DNA of 64,000 nt from Ditylenchus dipsaci (Eukaryota; Nematoda; Chromadorea; Rhabditida; Anguinidae): assembly GCA_004194705.1 (NCBI GenBank), contig SADC01000925.1:120449-184448 (forward strand), written 5' to 3'. Within the stretch, counting starts at the first letter, position 1. Each line of letters opens with the position of its first letter. This document shows, one piece after another, positions 1 through 11,443 of this stretch. Under the pieces are notes generated by a model that worked only from the letters and a program-made list of their open reading frames with translations, searched no databases and was not told where the DNA came from. The position numbers and the translations under genes were made by a program.

Positions 1-1428
1 TTCTGTAAGATTAGCGTTTTTTTCGCAAAATTCATAAAAAGCTGCCAAAAAAGTAAGCTAAACAATATTTGTCGGTGGTATTATTCATATTGTGTGTACA
101 AAATAAAGCTAAATATCGGTAACAAGTACTTCACCAGCAGAACTGATCTATTCAAATGGACATCAATAACAAACATTGGGAGTTCAAGGACACCCACTCA
201 GAAGGTAGTTGAGGGGGATTAAGGCCTCACTCATTAGCACCAAAATAGTGTCTCGTAGTACCAGCTTTTATTACGGCTCTAAAGCTCTAAATACTTATCC
301 AACCAAACACACAAAATCACAAAAATGCTAGAGCACCAAAAAGAGGTGGGACGCAAATGATGGAGCACCTAGCTTATTAATTAGGTGAATAGGCAAGAAC
401 ATCTTGAGCTAAAAACCTGAATGTGCTTGAACAAAAGTGTTCTTCTACATATATTCTATAGGAAATGTCTATAAAAATAAGCATGGATGGGGAGATGTTG
501 CTGATAAATATCTTTAAACTCGAACACTCCAACAATCGCTGGAACAAGTTTTGATTGCATAAGAGAAATAACAACATGTTTGCTGATTTCTCGGCGAGCA
601 GATAAAAAATAAATAAAAGCGAAGAAAAAATAAGAAGTTAAATGGGTGCTCTTCCGAACAATAGCCTTGGTAGCTCAGCGATGAAGTAACGAAATCAGGC
701 AAAAATTAGTCTCAAGTCCGTTTTCATCTAGCATCGGTGCTTCTTCTCAGCCTTTCACAGTCTAGTGATTTTTTCGGCAAAATCCTGACAGCATTGCTTC
801 AAAAGTCCACATTTTTATTGCTGGGAAATTTGGTAGGGGGTGGAGAACAAGTGGACAAGGCAAATTTAATCCCCGTTTTTGCTAAACCTTTGTTGTTGGC
901 TTAGTGGCGTAACAGAGCAACAATGCCCTAAGGGAAAATTAGACAAAGAGGAAGAAAGAATGAGATATACAGTGAGGTATTACGAGGATGAAAACCCGTT
1001 TGATTGCAAATTTTCTCCCTTGGTGGAAATCACTTGGCGGGCAAGTACTTCTTCTTCTTGTCTCTGCAACCCTGAATGATGCTTTCACTGAGCGATTATA
1101 AGTAGAAAACAGATGTTGTCCATTTCTGTCCTCAAAATTTTTTGACTTTAATGAGCTTGGATCCACATCCTAAAAACATGAATTGGCGATAGATTGATAC
1201 CCTGAAAAGATATGCCACGCCACATCTTCTTAGTCAAGTACAGTCGCGTCTCTCATTAAAATACAACCTTGGGACCAGGCCTAGCTGTATCTTAATGAGA
1301 GGTGTATGTGAATGAGAAGTTCAGTGACTTATATTTAGCTCGTTGTATGCTAATAGGAGACTTCATTCAATTCCATATTAAATACAAGGGGCAACAGGCA
1401 TCTATTGGCATCTCTATCGTGTTTTGGA
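1..1428. other. AT-rich sequence without recognisable gene
   Basis: Short open frames occur on both strands, but none has a recognisable motif or credible splice structure. The stretch is AT-rich non-coding-looking DNA. I see no repeat boundary that I can delimit. Confidence 0.5.
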
Positions 1429-1680
1429 TACCGTATTTCCTCTAATAGCTGCCCAGGGCTCTTATTTTCAATCTCCCTTTAGGGTGGGCACTTATTAGAG
1501 CATGGGCACATATTAGGACATGGGCTCTTATTTTTCCACTTCTTCCCAACAAATTTTATTCAAAGTTTCATAACAACATAAGGTGAACAAACATTTAAAC
1601 AATATGGAACTCCGGGTTAATATCATTCTTAAAATCAATCTTAAATAATACACCAAACATCAATGAGAGGGAATACGGTA
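1429..1680. mobile_element. Short TIR element (MITE), taccgtatt-ended family
   Basis: The left end reads taccgtatttcctctaatag and the right end is its near-perfect inverted partner, finishing in gggaatacggta. The element is 252 bp and has no coding capacity. Related ends occur at 3721-3966 and in a truncated form near 5843, so this is a dispersed family. The terminal TA may be part of the target duplication. The superfamily cannot be assigned from the ends alone. Confidence 0.65.
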
Positions 1681-2110
1681 AACGGAAATTTATTATTTAT
1701 TTATTTCATACGCAAATGTATTAAATACAATCACGCAACTAAAACAAGTATAAGTTAAGCAAATGTAAGTCACACTCCTTATAGGCTGCTACACTTACAC
1801 ATAAATCAGTAAAACGACAAATAGGCGTTAGATGTTTTGATTCTTGCAAAATTACAACAAAATTTTCAATAAAGTGACAGCATAAAAATAAAATTCAACA
1901 TTGATCAGATAAATTTTACAATATTGGTAAATTTGGCTAATAAAAATTTTGATGACAATATTTAGACTACTACCGAAAATTTGCGAGGATTATGGATTTC
2001 TTTTACAGTTAGATCAGATACATAAAACTTCAAAAAGACCACATTTTTTGTTATTTTCAAAGGTTTCTTTTCTAATTGCATGGAGTTTGGCTAGCTCAAT
2101 TTCAGTCATG

Positions 2111-2725
2111 TCACACGCTCACAAGGAGGTTTGCTGGTGCATTAGCAAAGTTAGGGAGAAACTTACGGAATGAGTAGAGGAAGGTGTCACGAGATTCTTT
2201 GTTGGTAAAGTGAACCTTGATGATTCTGGGTCTCCCATTCTTTTTATGGCCATGTCGTCTCAGTTTCCATAGGCGAAGGTCACCAGCCACTCCAATCTCA
2301 GTCGCAATGGCTCTCACAAGTTCAGTGTCATTCTTGGTAGTTTTGTCCTCATTCTCCATCTCTGGCATGCGTTCAATAATAGCAGTGCAGCTTTTTCTTG
2401 CATGTCTCTATGGGCAACAATAGTGTCAGTGTGATGATTTTGGAAATTGTTGTTGAGTTGATGAGAGTGTCCTTGCCATTTTCCAAAATATCGTCTTGAC
2501 CTTCTTTGATACTTTCATTGGAGTCCATATCATTATTTTCCAGCTCTTCTTGCAACTGCTTATTTTGGCTAAGTAATTTATGGAAGACGAGAAGAACATC
2601 ACGAGCAGCATCTCTAGCTTGGTGATAAGGGATGTATTCATTTTAGAAAATGTAGTCAGATCCAGGATTGATTTCTCCAAATCTTCGGTATTAAATGAAA
2701 AGGTTGAAACAGCAGAATTAGGCAT
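2111..2725 (-). pseudogene. LINE ORF1-like (coiled coil plus RRM-like) relic
   Basis: On the minus strand, from an ATG at 2725, broken frames encode a Glu/Asn/Asp-rich, heptad-like segment. A basic block follows with the pattern KKNGRPRIIKVHFTNKESRD and a hydrophobic helix. The GRPRxIKVxF signature with a downstream charged 'ESRD' turn is typical of the RRM region of LINE ORF1 RNA-binding proteins, and the acidic segment fits their coiled coil. At least two frameshifts separate the pieces (about 2555 and 2370) and no reverse transcriptase is found nearby. The element is therefore dead or truncated. The family call is by motif recognition only. Confidence 0.5.
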
Positions 2726-2881
2726 TGTCGATCACAATCAATAGTCAGAGAAAAGAGAAATATTGTAGGAAAGAGCACAGAAAGGCTCTACAGCAGAGAT
2801 GAATCACCAGTGAAAAAATTTTGACAGGAAAATGGAAAGGCTGCCTTTCCTGTGAAAGCAACAACAATAACCTGAACTGCA

Positions 2882-3195
2882 GTAATATTTGGTTAGAAAT
2901 GAAAGCTGTTGTTGGAAACTAACCACCACCAACCAATAAAGCAGCACTGATAGGCTTTCAATAAAACCATCAAAATTATACAATAATTTAGTTTCCTTGC
3001 GCTTATCAGTAGTAACTTTTTATTTGTGAGCTGACAGTTACCCTAATCAAAAACAACTCTTCACTAGCTGTTGATAGGGATGTAGGCACAAACAACAATA
3101 ACCCACACTAAATACTACTTCCGAAATTGTCTGTAAGTGATAGAGCTGACAAAAGAGTTAATTAGATGTGCCTGTGCTTTAGTTGTCTCGTCTTT
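2882..3195. repeat. Dispersed repeat, copy 1 (partner at 13838-14152)
   Basis: About 314 bp beginning agtaatatttggttagaaat and ending tagttgtctcgtct recurs in direct orientation at 13838-14152 with only scattered mismatches and small indels. It lies upstream (in minus-strand sense) of the LINE ORF1-like relic, so it may be that element's 5' region. It could equally be an unrelated interspersed repeat. Confidence 0.85.
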
Positions 3196-3720
3196 TTACC
3201 ATCTTCTTTTAGCGTGAAATTCTGCGCTATAACGCATATTTTTTACGTACGGGAGCCGGAGTGTTAAATTTTTTTCTGAGTGAAAACCGGATTAGGCACT
3301 CTAATTTTGTGTGGGTATCTGTTAACTCAGTAATAAATTTATTTAGTAATCCATTCATTCAGTTCATCATCAAAATCTTCGAAACTATTGATGTTTCTGT
3401 TATTTTTTGAGTCCTGCTTCAGCTAGACCAGATCCGATAAATTCTAAAAATCGGGATCCTCAAAGCACTCAATTTGAGAGTGTGGCATTTATGTAGCAAT
3501 GTCTTCCAGTCCTCTTGTGTGGACACACCTCGGAGTGTGTCCACTGCGTGCTTTCATGCATCACACCATTGCAAAAGAATCTCAAATTTATGCATGAGTT
3601 AGTTACATTAGTGTGCCATCGATAACTTCTATTGACAGCAGTCTACGCAAAAATCCATCGTCCTAAATTTATAAATAAAGGCTGGCGCAAATAACTTTTT
3701 TGCTTCACCCAAACCAGAGA
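3196..3720. other. Intergenic sequence, nothing recognised
   Basis: No credible gene is seen. A small local hairpin (tgtggacacac / gtgtgtccac near 3519-3543) is the only structure noticed. Confidence 0.4.
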
Positions 3721-3966
3721 TACTGTATTTCCTCTTATTGGCGCCCCGGGGCGCTTATTTTCCGATCTACCTCTAGGAGAGGAGGTGCGCTTATTGGAGT
3801 CATTTTGGAATTTTGGTTAGAAACCCAAAATCTAAAATTCAGAATTAGTAGAGCTCGCATGAACTAAGAAAACATAAATAAAACCTGTTCGAAAAAAAAA
3901 TATGCACCGAGATACAATAGCTGAAAGTCGAGGGGGGGGGGGGCGGCAATTAGAGGAAATACGGTA
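3721..3966. mobile_element. Short TIR element of the taccgtatt family
   Basis: The left end tactgtatttcctcttattg faces the right end caattagaggaaatacggta, giving inverted termini over a 246-bp non-coding body. An internal G-run (3932-3943) sits beside the right end. It is the same family as the element at 1429-1680. Confidence 0.65.
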
Positions 3967-4855
3967 GACTACTTTTTGAAAAAATCGTTGCAGTGCTAGC
4001 TGTCAATTTAGAAATTTTGATATTTTCTTTGAAAAATATCGTATTTTCTCTATTGAACGGGCATGCCCGATTTTTTTCAATCCCTCGAAAATCGGAAAAT
4101 TTTGAAGTCGATCTCGAGATTTTCGGGTTCTCAACCAAATTTAAAAATAGGAATCGCTAGAGCTCATGGGAGTTAAGAAAATGGACGCTACTGTCATATA
4201 CAACAAATGCATAAAACACCTTAACAAAATATTCACTCTGCTCCGAATATAAGTCCTTAAAGTTAAGGGGGGGAGGGTCGTTTAATAGAGAAAATACAAT
4301 AACCTCTTAATCAATTATCTGCTAAAATGATTTACCCAACCCACACTCCTTTTCTTGGTTCCAGCAATCAATTTCAGCGTCTTCTAAGCTATAGCTTTTC
4401 TTGAAACATGCCTGGAGAATACTTTACTGGAACTCCGAAAACACGGTTCAAAGCGCTCTAAGCAACTTTTATGCCATGAAACGTGTAGAAAACACGTTTT
4501 TAGTGTGGGACAAAACATTTCTAAAAAAATTTCGTTTGCCGTGGTCCCCTTATGCTTTTGTCATTTTTGCATTTTACCCCGTTTTAGTCACTGAAGCTAG
4601 TCAAAAAAAGCCTCTGTACCAGGGCTCGGATCTGGAAATTTTGAAAAAAAAGTACATTTGGTCAAACAAAGTACAATTTGGTCATTTTTCGTTAAAAAGT
4701 CAATTTATCCAGTGCTTATTGCTATTTTAAAAGCGAAAAAAAAGATTTTTGACTAAAAACTTTAAAACAAAAAGATTTGGGGTCCCAAAAAAGTACAAAT
4801 CTTTTTTAAAAGTACAGATCCGAGCCCTGCTCTGTACGCATTTTATGATCAAGAT
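3967..4855. other. Repeat-rich intergenic sequence
   Basis: This holds AT-rich sequence with a further partial end of the same MITE family near 4250-4310 (gagaaaatacaat after a G-run). A 109-codon open frame at 4401-4730 has no recognisable motif and no splice context, and I do not treat it as a gene. Confidence 0.4.
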
Positions 4856-4859
4856 TATT

Positions 4860-5075
4860 TATTAGGAATCATGTTTAAGGTAAGTGCGTGCGTGCATCTC
4901 TCTCTCAACCCCCTAAGCCCCCTTCGAGGGCGGAGGTGGCTAGGAAGCTTGGAGTTGAGATGCACACACCACATACCTTAAACACAAATCACTCGAAAGT
5001 GACTCTGGATGCATGAAAAGCATGCATGCCAGAATTTATTTATGCGATAGGCCCTAATTAACAAATCTATGTTCA
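4860..5075. repeat. Hairpin repeat, 'catcc agagt / gagatgcgcacacc' family, copy 1
   Basis: An inverted repeat pairs gtaagtgcgtgcgtgcatct with a downstream partner ending in gagatgcacacaccacatac. It is followed by a conserved block containing cactcgaaagtgactctgga, a gcatg palindrome and tttatttatgcgataggccc. Diverged copies occur at about 15065-15262, 29870-30040, 31755-32030 and 49735-49905, with partial copies near 5880, 9060, 30370 and 52215. It is non-coding and dispersed. Confidence 0.75.
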
Positions 5076-5275
5076 TATTCTATCTTTTAGGTTCAACAGA
5101 AGTGACCAATGCAAAAGTGACCGAAAACCACAGGGTGTATCAAGGCAGACAAAAAGAAAAGTTTCGAATAATGCCCTTTGCTCACCTAAGAATGTGTTTC
5201 CACCCGTTTCACGGCATGAAAGTTGCTTTAGAGCGCTTTAAACCCTGTTTTAGAAATTTCGGTAAAGTGACTTAG

Positions 5276-6535
5276 GTAAAAATATAATTTTTCGTTTAAA
5301 AATTGCTTACCTCCTCCTCGTTTCGCACATTGACAAGTTCCATAATGTGTATTTTGGGTCTGACTTTTCTAGCACAGTCAGCAAACCTTCAAATGTGAAT
5401 AGTCGTGAACGAGGGGAATCAGAGGAGTACTGAAGAATAAAGCCTTGGTCGGATACTTTCAAGCGGTGCATTTGAGGAATACGGTGATTACTCAGCTGTT
5501 GAGCACAGCCCTGTAATTGGCGACTAGACAAAGCTAAGCATTCAAGTCATTGTATGTGCAGAAGTGCAAGACCTCCATTAGCACCTCGTTTGGCAATGCA
5601 AGAAGAGGCATTTCTGAACTTTGGCTCTACTTAAATTTAAGATAAGAAATTTTAATGCCAAATATAGCAATTGGTATATTTTATTGGATTTAAATGAATG
5701 ATTATATTATCTGCTGATATTGTCTTAGATTATCTGCTTTACCTGATTACTTGATTTCCACATACTAAACGCAAAAGGATTCTGAATTCAATTCAAAACA
5801 CGCAGTTTTTAATATCGTACCAGGGAGGTCAGTTTTCACGAATTCCGTATTCCCCTAATTGCCGCCCCCCTTAATTAGACATAATTCGAGCAAGACTCTT
5901 GAACGCAAATGCATTTTAAGACTATTTTGCCCAGCTCCAGTGACCAAAACATGCAAAAACAGGCAAATGGTCAAATTCAAAAATGCCAAAACTTAATTTT
6001 TTATTAACCAGAACATGAAAATAGTTTTTTTGAAAACTCCTGAGGCAGTTTAGGTCTATATAGGGTGTTTGGAAACACTTTAAAAAAAATCAGTTCCGGA
6101 ATGAAAGGTCTTTGTTTGTTGACTTTTGTTGGGATAAATGGGGTTAAATCAGGGAACGTAACTCTACTTTGTGTAAAAAGATTCTTCCAAATCTTTTTAT
6201 TTTTGAAGTTTTAATAAATCTTTTTTCGTTCCTTAAAGGGCCATTGCCACTTGTTTTGAACTGTCTCCCGCCATTAAATTTTTTGCCTAATCATTTGACC
6301 TTCTGTACGGATTTCGAGCTTGTTTTCTAACACACACAAGGCTAGGATTTAATTTTAGGCACAGTTTTGTCAGAAACCATTTGAAAAAATTACCGTTGTT
6401 GGAGACGGCAACGGCCTTTTAAAAATCAATAAGCACTGGATAAAATGGCACTTTTTGACAAAAAAATAACCAAATTGTACTTTTTTTTGGCAAGTGTTTT
6501 TGAGTTACGTGCCCTGGGTTGAATAATTTAAGCCC
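5276..6535. other. Intergenic repeat mosaic
   Basis: This contains a truncated end of the taccgtatt family (5843-5875) joined to part of the hairpin-repeat family (5878-6000). Near 6232-6420 it holds one arm of the 'ttaaagggccat' repeat that forms full palindromes at 16324-17262 and 29590-29810. No gene is supported. Confidence 0.45.
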
Positions 6536-6705
6536 CCCCCCCCCCCCCAAAGCGTTGCTACTCATTTGCGCCCAACTCATTTGCGCCCACTCATTTGCGC
6601 CCACTCATTTGCGCGCAACTCGTTTGCGCCCCCTCGTTTGCGCCCAACTCGTTTGCGCACTCATTTGCGCCCACTCATTGGCGCCACTCATTTGCGCCCG
6701 CTTCA
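6536..6705. repeat. Degenerate tandem array, unit about 14 bp
   Basis: A run of C residues is followed by roughly nine copies of actcatttgcgccc with small spacing changes. It could be a subterminal array of a transposon, because a related GC-rich array rich in gggcgaaa motifs lies at 7410-7495 on the other side of the FLYWCH remnant. Confidence 0.75.
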
Positions 6706-6799
6706 TTGTTTTTCAAAATTTTGAATTCGTGGTTTGATTTTGGGATTTCCGAATTTCACCACTCGTCTGTATTTTCCTCACCTTGTATTATTGTGTTTA

Positions 6800-7100
6800 G
6801 TTTTGTCGATGGTTTCAATGTGGATAATGTCTGGCTAGCTAATGTGCTTGCTCAAACTCAGAAAACACTTCAAACAGCTAACCAGGTATGATAATTTTGT
6901 TAAGCTTCATATTTTCACTATACCCTCTAATCTTTACTCTTTTAGGGTGTTTTGTCGCTATCAAACAAAGAGAGCAATGCCTAATCGTCAACAGCTACGA
7001 ATACAGAAAGGGCCGCGTCATCAATTCGGTAACGGTTCAGAAGTGGAGATGCATAAATCGTGCGTGTAATGGAACTGCAAAAACAAGCTTCGCTCTCTGA
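6800..7100 (+). pseudogene. FLYWCH-type zinc finger remnant
   Basis: A candidate exon ends in ACAGCTAACCAG before a GT donor near 6885. A 59-nt intron ending in ctcttttag leads into an exon encoding a finger with the order LIVNSYEYRKGR, then QKWRCINRACNGTAKT, and a stop at 7098. The spacing of the aromatic 'YEY', the WRC and the following Cys matches FLYWCH fingers, which animals carry in MULE-type transposases and a few transcription regulators. The upstream frame (VLSLSNKE) and the finger frame differ by one base. Only one finger is present and no transposase core was seen. It is most likely a transposon-derived fragment. Confidence 0.55.
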
Positions 7101-7827
7101 AAATTTGCTCCTTCTCAACCACATGTTGCAGACAAAGTCCTAATGCTTTTGTGAATTTTTTGTTCCCTTTTACTGCTTTAATTTTAACCTAATACGAGTG
7201 ATTGTCATTGCCACGAATCAAATCAGCTGCGATTGCTAATTTGATCTTACCAACAGGATAGTTCTTCCGGGAAAAATCCATCAATTTCAATTTAGCACTG
7301 CAATAAAAAATAAAGCATTAATATGACCGCTGTTGCAAAAAAGAAATGCCAATGGGAGCAATAAGTGTCGATAATGCCTGTTTGAGATTGAAAGTTGGAA
7401 ACTTCTATGGGCGAAATGTCGGCGGTGGCCAAGCGGTTGGGGGCGAAACGTCCTGGCGGCGAAACGCCGGGGCGAAACGGGCTCGAGGCGAAAATTCTGA
7501 TCCTTATAGACCGTTTCACAAAAGTAAAAAAGAGTCTGAAAAGTGTCTTGAAAATCAGTTTGACGCAAAACATTCGCCTTGGGCATTCTGACGCCTGATT
7601 TGCGTTCAACGTGGTCAATTTACTTAAAGCGGTACGTGATAATTCATCGTTAGGGACGATTCATCGTCTCTCGTGAATAGGGGACGATTCATCGTCCTTA
7701 ACAAATTCTTATTTGCATCAACAAGTATAGTGCTTTAAAGGAGGATGAAAGCTAATAAGGAGATAGTCTCGACACGAAAGGGTTAATCCCAGTTTTCTGT
7801 TTTTTAAAGGGCTGTAACTGAAATGCA

Positions 7828-8224
7828 CCCTCTAAAGTCTGAATTTCGCCCTCTAATTTCTGAATTCTGCCCTCTAATTTTAAAAACTGGTTTTCTCTGT
7901 GAAAATCTTAGTGACTTTTTATTTTTTTGAACTGCTTGTAGCACTACTCTTCTAGTTCTGATGAGCCATCAATCAACCTCTTATTATTAAAAAACATTGA
8001 GAAAGTTGGTTTTAATGAAACAAGTAGTTGTTTTACGAAAACCAACTTTTCTCAACGTTTTCTAAATCATAACAGGTTGATTGATAGCTCATTATAACTA
8101 GAAGAGTAGTGCTACAAGCAGGTTCAAAAAAATAAAAAGTCACTAAGATTTTCACAGAGAAAACCAGTTTTAAAATTAGAGGGCAGAATTCAGAAATTAG
8201 AGGCGAAATTCAGACTTTAGAGGG
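7828..8224. repeat. 397-bp near-perfect palindrome
   Basis: The left arm starts accctctaaagtctgaattt and the right arm ends with its complement. The arms are about 185 bp around a loop near 8015-8035. It is non-coding and resembles a foldback MITE. No unambiguous target duplication was identified. Confidence 0.85.
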
Positions 8225-8304
8225 TTGTTTTCAATTTGATCCTTTTAAAGGACCATGAAACTTGATAAGCACAGCAATGTGCGAAATTTGAATTCGCGCG
8301 GGAC

Positions 8305-9062
8305 CACCTTAATTTTGTCGTTTAAAATTTGGCATTTTCAATCACAATTTTTGTGTGTCTTTTCATTTCTATTTTTTCGCTTTCTCTCTTCCTCATTTTG
8401 TCTGCTTCTTTCAGGCTTCTGTTTTCCCAGTGCTGGTGATTTCAAAAGAAAGAATTGGTCTTATCGAGGTATCAAACTGCCGTAACTACTGACCTTTGGA
8501 TTAGATAAGTCTTTTATTTTGTTTTCGCCGTTCTTTGCTTTGTGGTTCCTTTTAGGTGCTTGTCCGAAAATGTGAAACTATGAGATCCACAGTTATCATA
8601 AGACGAGAAGACACTAATGATGGCGCAGAGGTATTTGAAAATGATGAAGAGCTGTATTTGAGTGAATATGACAGTGACTCCTCTGAAAACGATCATTGTT
8701 ACATGTGATATGGGCAATAAAAAATTTCAAGTCTTACGCATTATGTTCAATGTTTGCCCGATAGGTAATCCAGAAACCTGAGAGGAGAGTGAAAGCAAAA
8801 GAAGCACCTAAAAGGAACCACAAAGCAAACGACGGCGAAAACAAAATAAAGAGACTTATCTAATCCAAAGGTCAGTAGTTACGGCAGTTTGATACCTCGA
8901 TAAGACCAATTCTTTCTTTTGAAATCACCAGCACTGAAAACAGAATCCTGAAAGAAGCAGACAAAATGAGGAAGAGAGAAAGCGAAGAAAATAGAAATGA
9001 AAAAGACACACAAAAATTGTGATTGAAAAAATGCCAAATTTTAAACGACAAAATTAAGGTGG
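8305..9062. mobile_element. Foldback element with 257-bp inverted arms
   Basis: Arms at 8305-8561 and 8800-9062 are inverted copies, including the block with ttcctttaggtgctt and the splice-like tttcag near 8410. They flank a 238-bp unique centre that contains a coding-looking exon (8556-8709) and an AATAAA. The geometry suggests a foldback transposon or an inverted duplication of one gene's 5' part. Confidence 0.8.
8556..8709 (+). CDS. Acidic C-terminal exon inside a foldback element
   Basis: After the acceptor ccttttag at 8555, an open frame runs to TGA at 8709 and ends in a strongly acidic, Ser-rich tail (EEL YLSEYDSDSSEND HCYM). AATAAA follows at about 8719, as expected for a last exon. 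A candidate upstream exon (GTGCTGGTGATTTC to CTTATCGAG, then gtatca) lies in the left arm at about 8420-8470 and is duplicated inverted in the right arm. The family is not recognised. It could be a captured host exon or a transposon-encoded peptide. Confidence 0.35.
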
Positions 9063-10142
9063 GATGCGCACACCCACATACCTTAGACATAATTCCGAGC
9101 AAGACTCTTGAAAAAATGCATTTAGAGGCTCTTTTTGCCCAGCTCCAGTGACCAAAACATGATAAAACAGGTAAAAAGTCAAAATTCAAAAGTGCAAAAA
9201 ACTCAATTTTTATTGACCAGAACTTAAAAATAATGTCTTTTTGAACTCCTGAGGCGATTTTGAGTCGATATAGGGTGTTTTAAAATACTTAAAAAAAAAG
9301 TTGATTTGGGGGGGGGTATATGCAAGTAGCGTCTTTTTCTATGTACAGTCGACTCTCGTTATAACGACGCTCGATATAACGATCCGCTCGATCAGTGATG
9401 TCAATAATGCCGAAAAACTGTACTACAGTTGCAAAACTGTAGTACTGTTTTAAACAGTACTACAGTTAAAAACTGTACTACAGTTTCAAAACTGTACTAC
9501 AGTTTTGAACTGTACTACTGTTTTAAACTGTAGTACATTTCAAAACTGTAGTACATTTCAAAACTGTAGTACAGTTTTGAAACTGTAGTACAGTTTTCGC
9601 AACTGTAGTACTGTTTATGCGTTTATATTACGTTTGTTGTGCTTGTTCCTCTCATTTTCATTAACTTTATTCTTAAGTACTGGTTTAGCACGCTTGAGCC
9701 TAATTAGTTCTGCCACATGCAAGCCTTTGTTGTAAAGATCTTGTCTTCTGTGGATAGTTGTGCATACACGCTGTGAATTAAAAGATGTATAGCGCAAGTA
9801 TCATCGAAGGTATAATTTATTTTGTCGGACGGGAGAAATAGGATAAATAGATTATTTTGAAAATGGACTCTCGAAAATCCCGAATTGGAAATCCATCTGC
9901 AATTTTGTCTTGCTTCTGTCCGTCAAATTTTAGACTTTCTAAGCTTTTACATTTTCGAATAGTGACTTTTTGACAAATATTCTCACAAAAAAAGGAAAAG
10001 AAAGTAAAGAATGAGGAGGGGAAACGAAGATCTTGTATGACTTGTGTAAATAAGAAAAAACTCGTTTACATCCCTGTAATATCATTTTTGTTAGCGTCAT
10101 TTGAGTTTAAGGTGCATATTGCTGGACTAATTTTTATTCAAG

Positions 10143-10255
10143 AAAGTTACGAATTGCTGGATGCATAAACACATTAATTGGAATCGCCGGTATGGCAAGC
10201 ACCTCATCAAACAGCCTTTGAATACGTTCTTCTCTTAAAAAAAAGCGAAAAATAC
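10143..10255 (-). pseudogene. hAT transposase N-terminal fragment (downstream exon)
   Basis: On the minus strand a frame reads REERIQRLFDEVLAIPAIPI then FMHPAIRNFLE and stops near 10143. The helix followed by a 'P..hxxPxhRxFL' pattern matches the segment just after the BED finger of hAT transposases. A matching upstream exon (about 10690-10800, minus) contains GNATHLKDYWARRHE, resembling the second half of a BED finger. The third nested element lies between the two pieces. No DDE-domain remnant is present. Confidence 0.45.
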
Positions 10256-10664
10256 GGGGCTAGGACACTTGGAGCTGGCGACACTTGGAGCTGGACAGTT
10301 GGAGCTGGGTTTTATAAAGGACACTTGGAGCTGGACAGTTGGAGCTGGTTTTGAGGATTTTTCGGCGGGGACGTTTCGGCTCCATCTTTTCGGCTTTTGG
10401 AACGTGCTTCGAGATCGTAGTCTGATGGATGTATGCGAATATATGAAACGCTTATATTCGCGAAACGTCTATATGCCGATAGAAACACGTTCGCCAAAAT
10501 AATCTACTCTATAAACAAACGCTGTTTAAGACAATTGTTTTCAAAATTTTAACCAAATTTCAAAAAACCAGCTCCAACTGTCCAGCTCCAAGTGTCCTTT
10601 ATAAAACCCAGCTCCAACTGTCCAGCTCCAAGTGTCGCCAGCTCCAAGTGTCGTTTTACCGAAA
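10255..10664. mobile_element. Third-level nested element with inverted 'acacttggagctgg' arrays
   Basis: Tandem copies of gacacttggagctgg at 10263-10345 face their complements at 10568-10652. The sequence cgaaaaatac occurs immediately outside both ends (about 10245-10254 and 10665-10674). That is consistent with a 9-10 bp target duplication, as made by MULE-type transposons. The 220-bp centre has no recognised coding sequence. Confidence 0.65.
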
Positions 10665-11443
10665 AATACCTCTGATTATAGAAATAAACTTATCTAACCT
10701 TTGCTTTGTGGTTTCAAATGAACCCCCGAAATTGACTTCATGCCTTCGAGCCCAGTAGTCTTTTAGATGTGTAGCATTTCCTGGGAGTTTGAAAGTCTAC
10801 AAACGAATAATTAGAAAACAGTTCATAAAAGATTGCATGCCTTATAGCACCCAGAAGCGGAACATATAATAACATCCGATACGAGATACCTATTCCATAT
10901 GGGGTCCGTTCGCCCTTTTCGCTTTCTCTTGTCTATTTTTTGGACACCGAAGGCAGAGTTGCTCCGAATTCTAGCTGTCATAACGATTAACTAAACCAGT
11001 ACAAATGTGTATGCGAGAAAAAAGTTAATGAAAAATGAGAGGAACAAGCACAACAAACGTAATATAAACGCATAAACAGTACTACAGTTGCGAAAACTGT
11101 ACTACAGTTTCAAAACTGTACTACAGTTTTGAAATGTACTACAGTTTTGAAATGTACTACAGTTTAAAACAGTAGTACAGTTCAAAACTGTAGTACAGTT
11201 TTGAAACTGTACTACTGTTTTAAACTGTAGTACATTTCAAAACAGTACTACAGTTTTTGCAACTGTAGTACAGTTTTTCGGCATTATTGACATCACTGCG
11301 CTCGATATAACGACCCGAAAAAATCACCAATTTGGTCAGCTTTGACTAAAATTCAGTCAAATGAACGCTCGATGTAACGACTCTCGTTATAACGACCCAT
11401 TTTTAGCCGGTCTCTTGCGGGTCGTTATAACGAGAGTCGACTG

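Larger units (their letters stand above)
9393..11298. mobile_element. hAT-type element with 8-bp TSD CGCTCGAT, nested in the pogo-like element
   Basis: The element begins cagtgatgtcaataatgcc and ends in the exact complement. It is flanked by CGCTCGAT at 9385-9392 and 11299-11306, and both are part of the interrupted pogo-like sequence. The inverted ends extend about 270 bp and are built from tandem ctgtagtacagtttt units. The interior carries minus-strand fragments of a hAT-type protein, split by a third element (10255-10664). Confidence 0.9.
9346..11443. mobile_element. Pogo/Tigger-like TIR element, outer shell of a nest
   Basis: The left end cagtcgactctcgttataac and its inverted partner ending gttataacgagagtcgactg are each bordered by TA (9344-9345 and 11444-11445). 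This fits TA-inserting pogo/Tc1-type elements. Its own sequence is short; most of the 2.1 kb is a younger hAT element inserted at 9393-11298. Confidence 0.8.
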
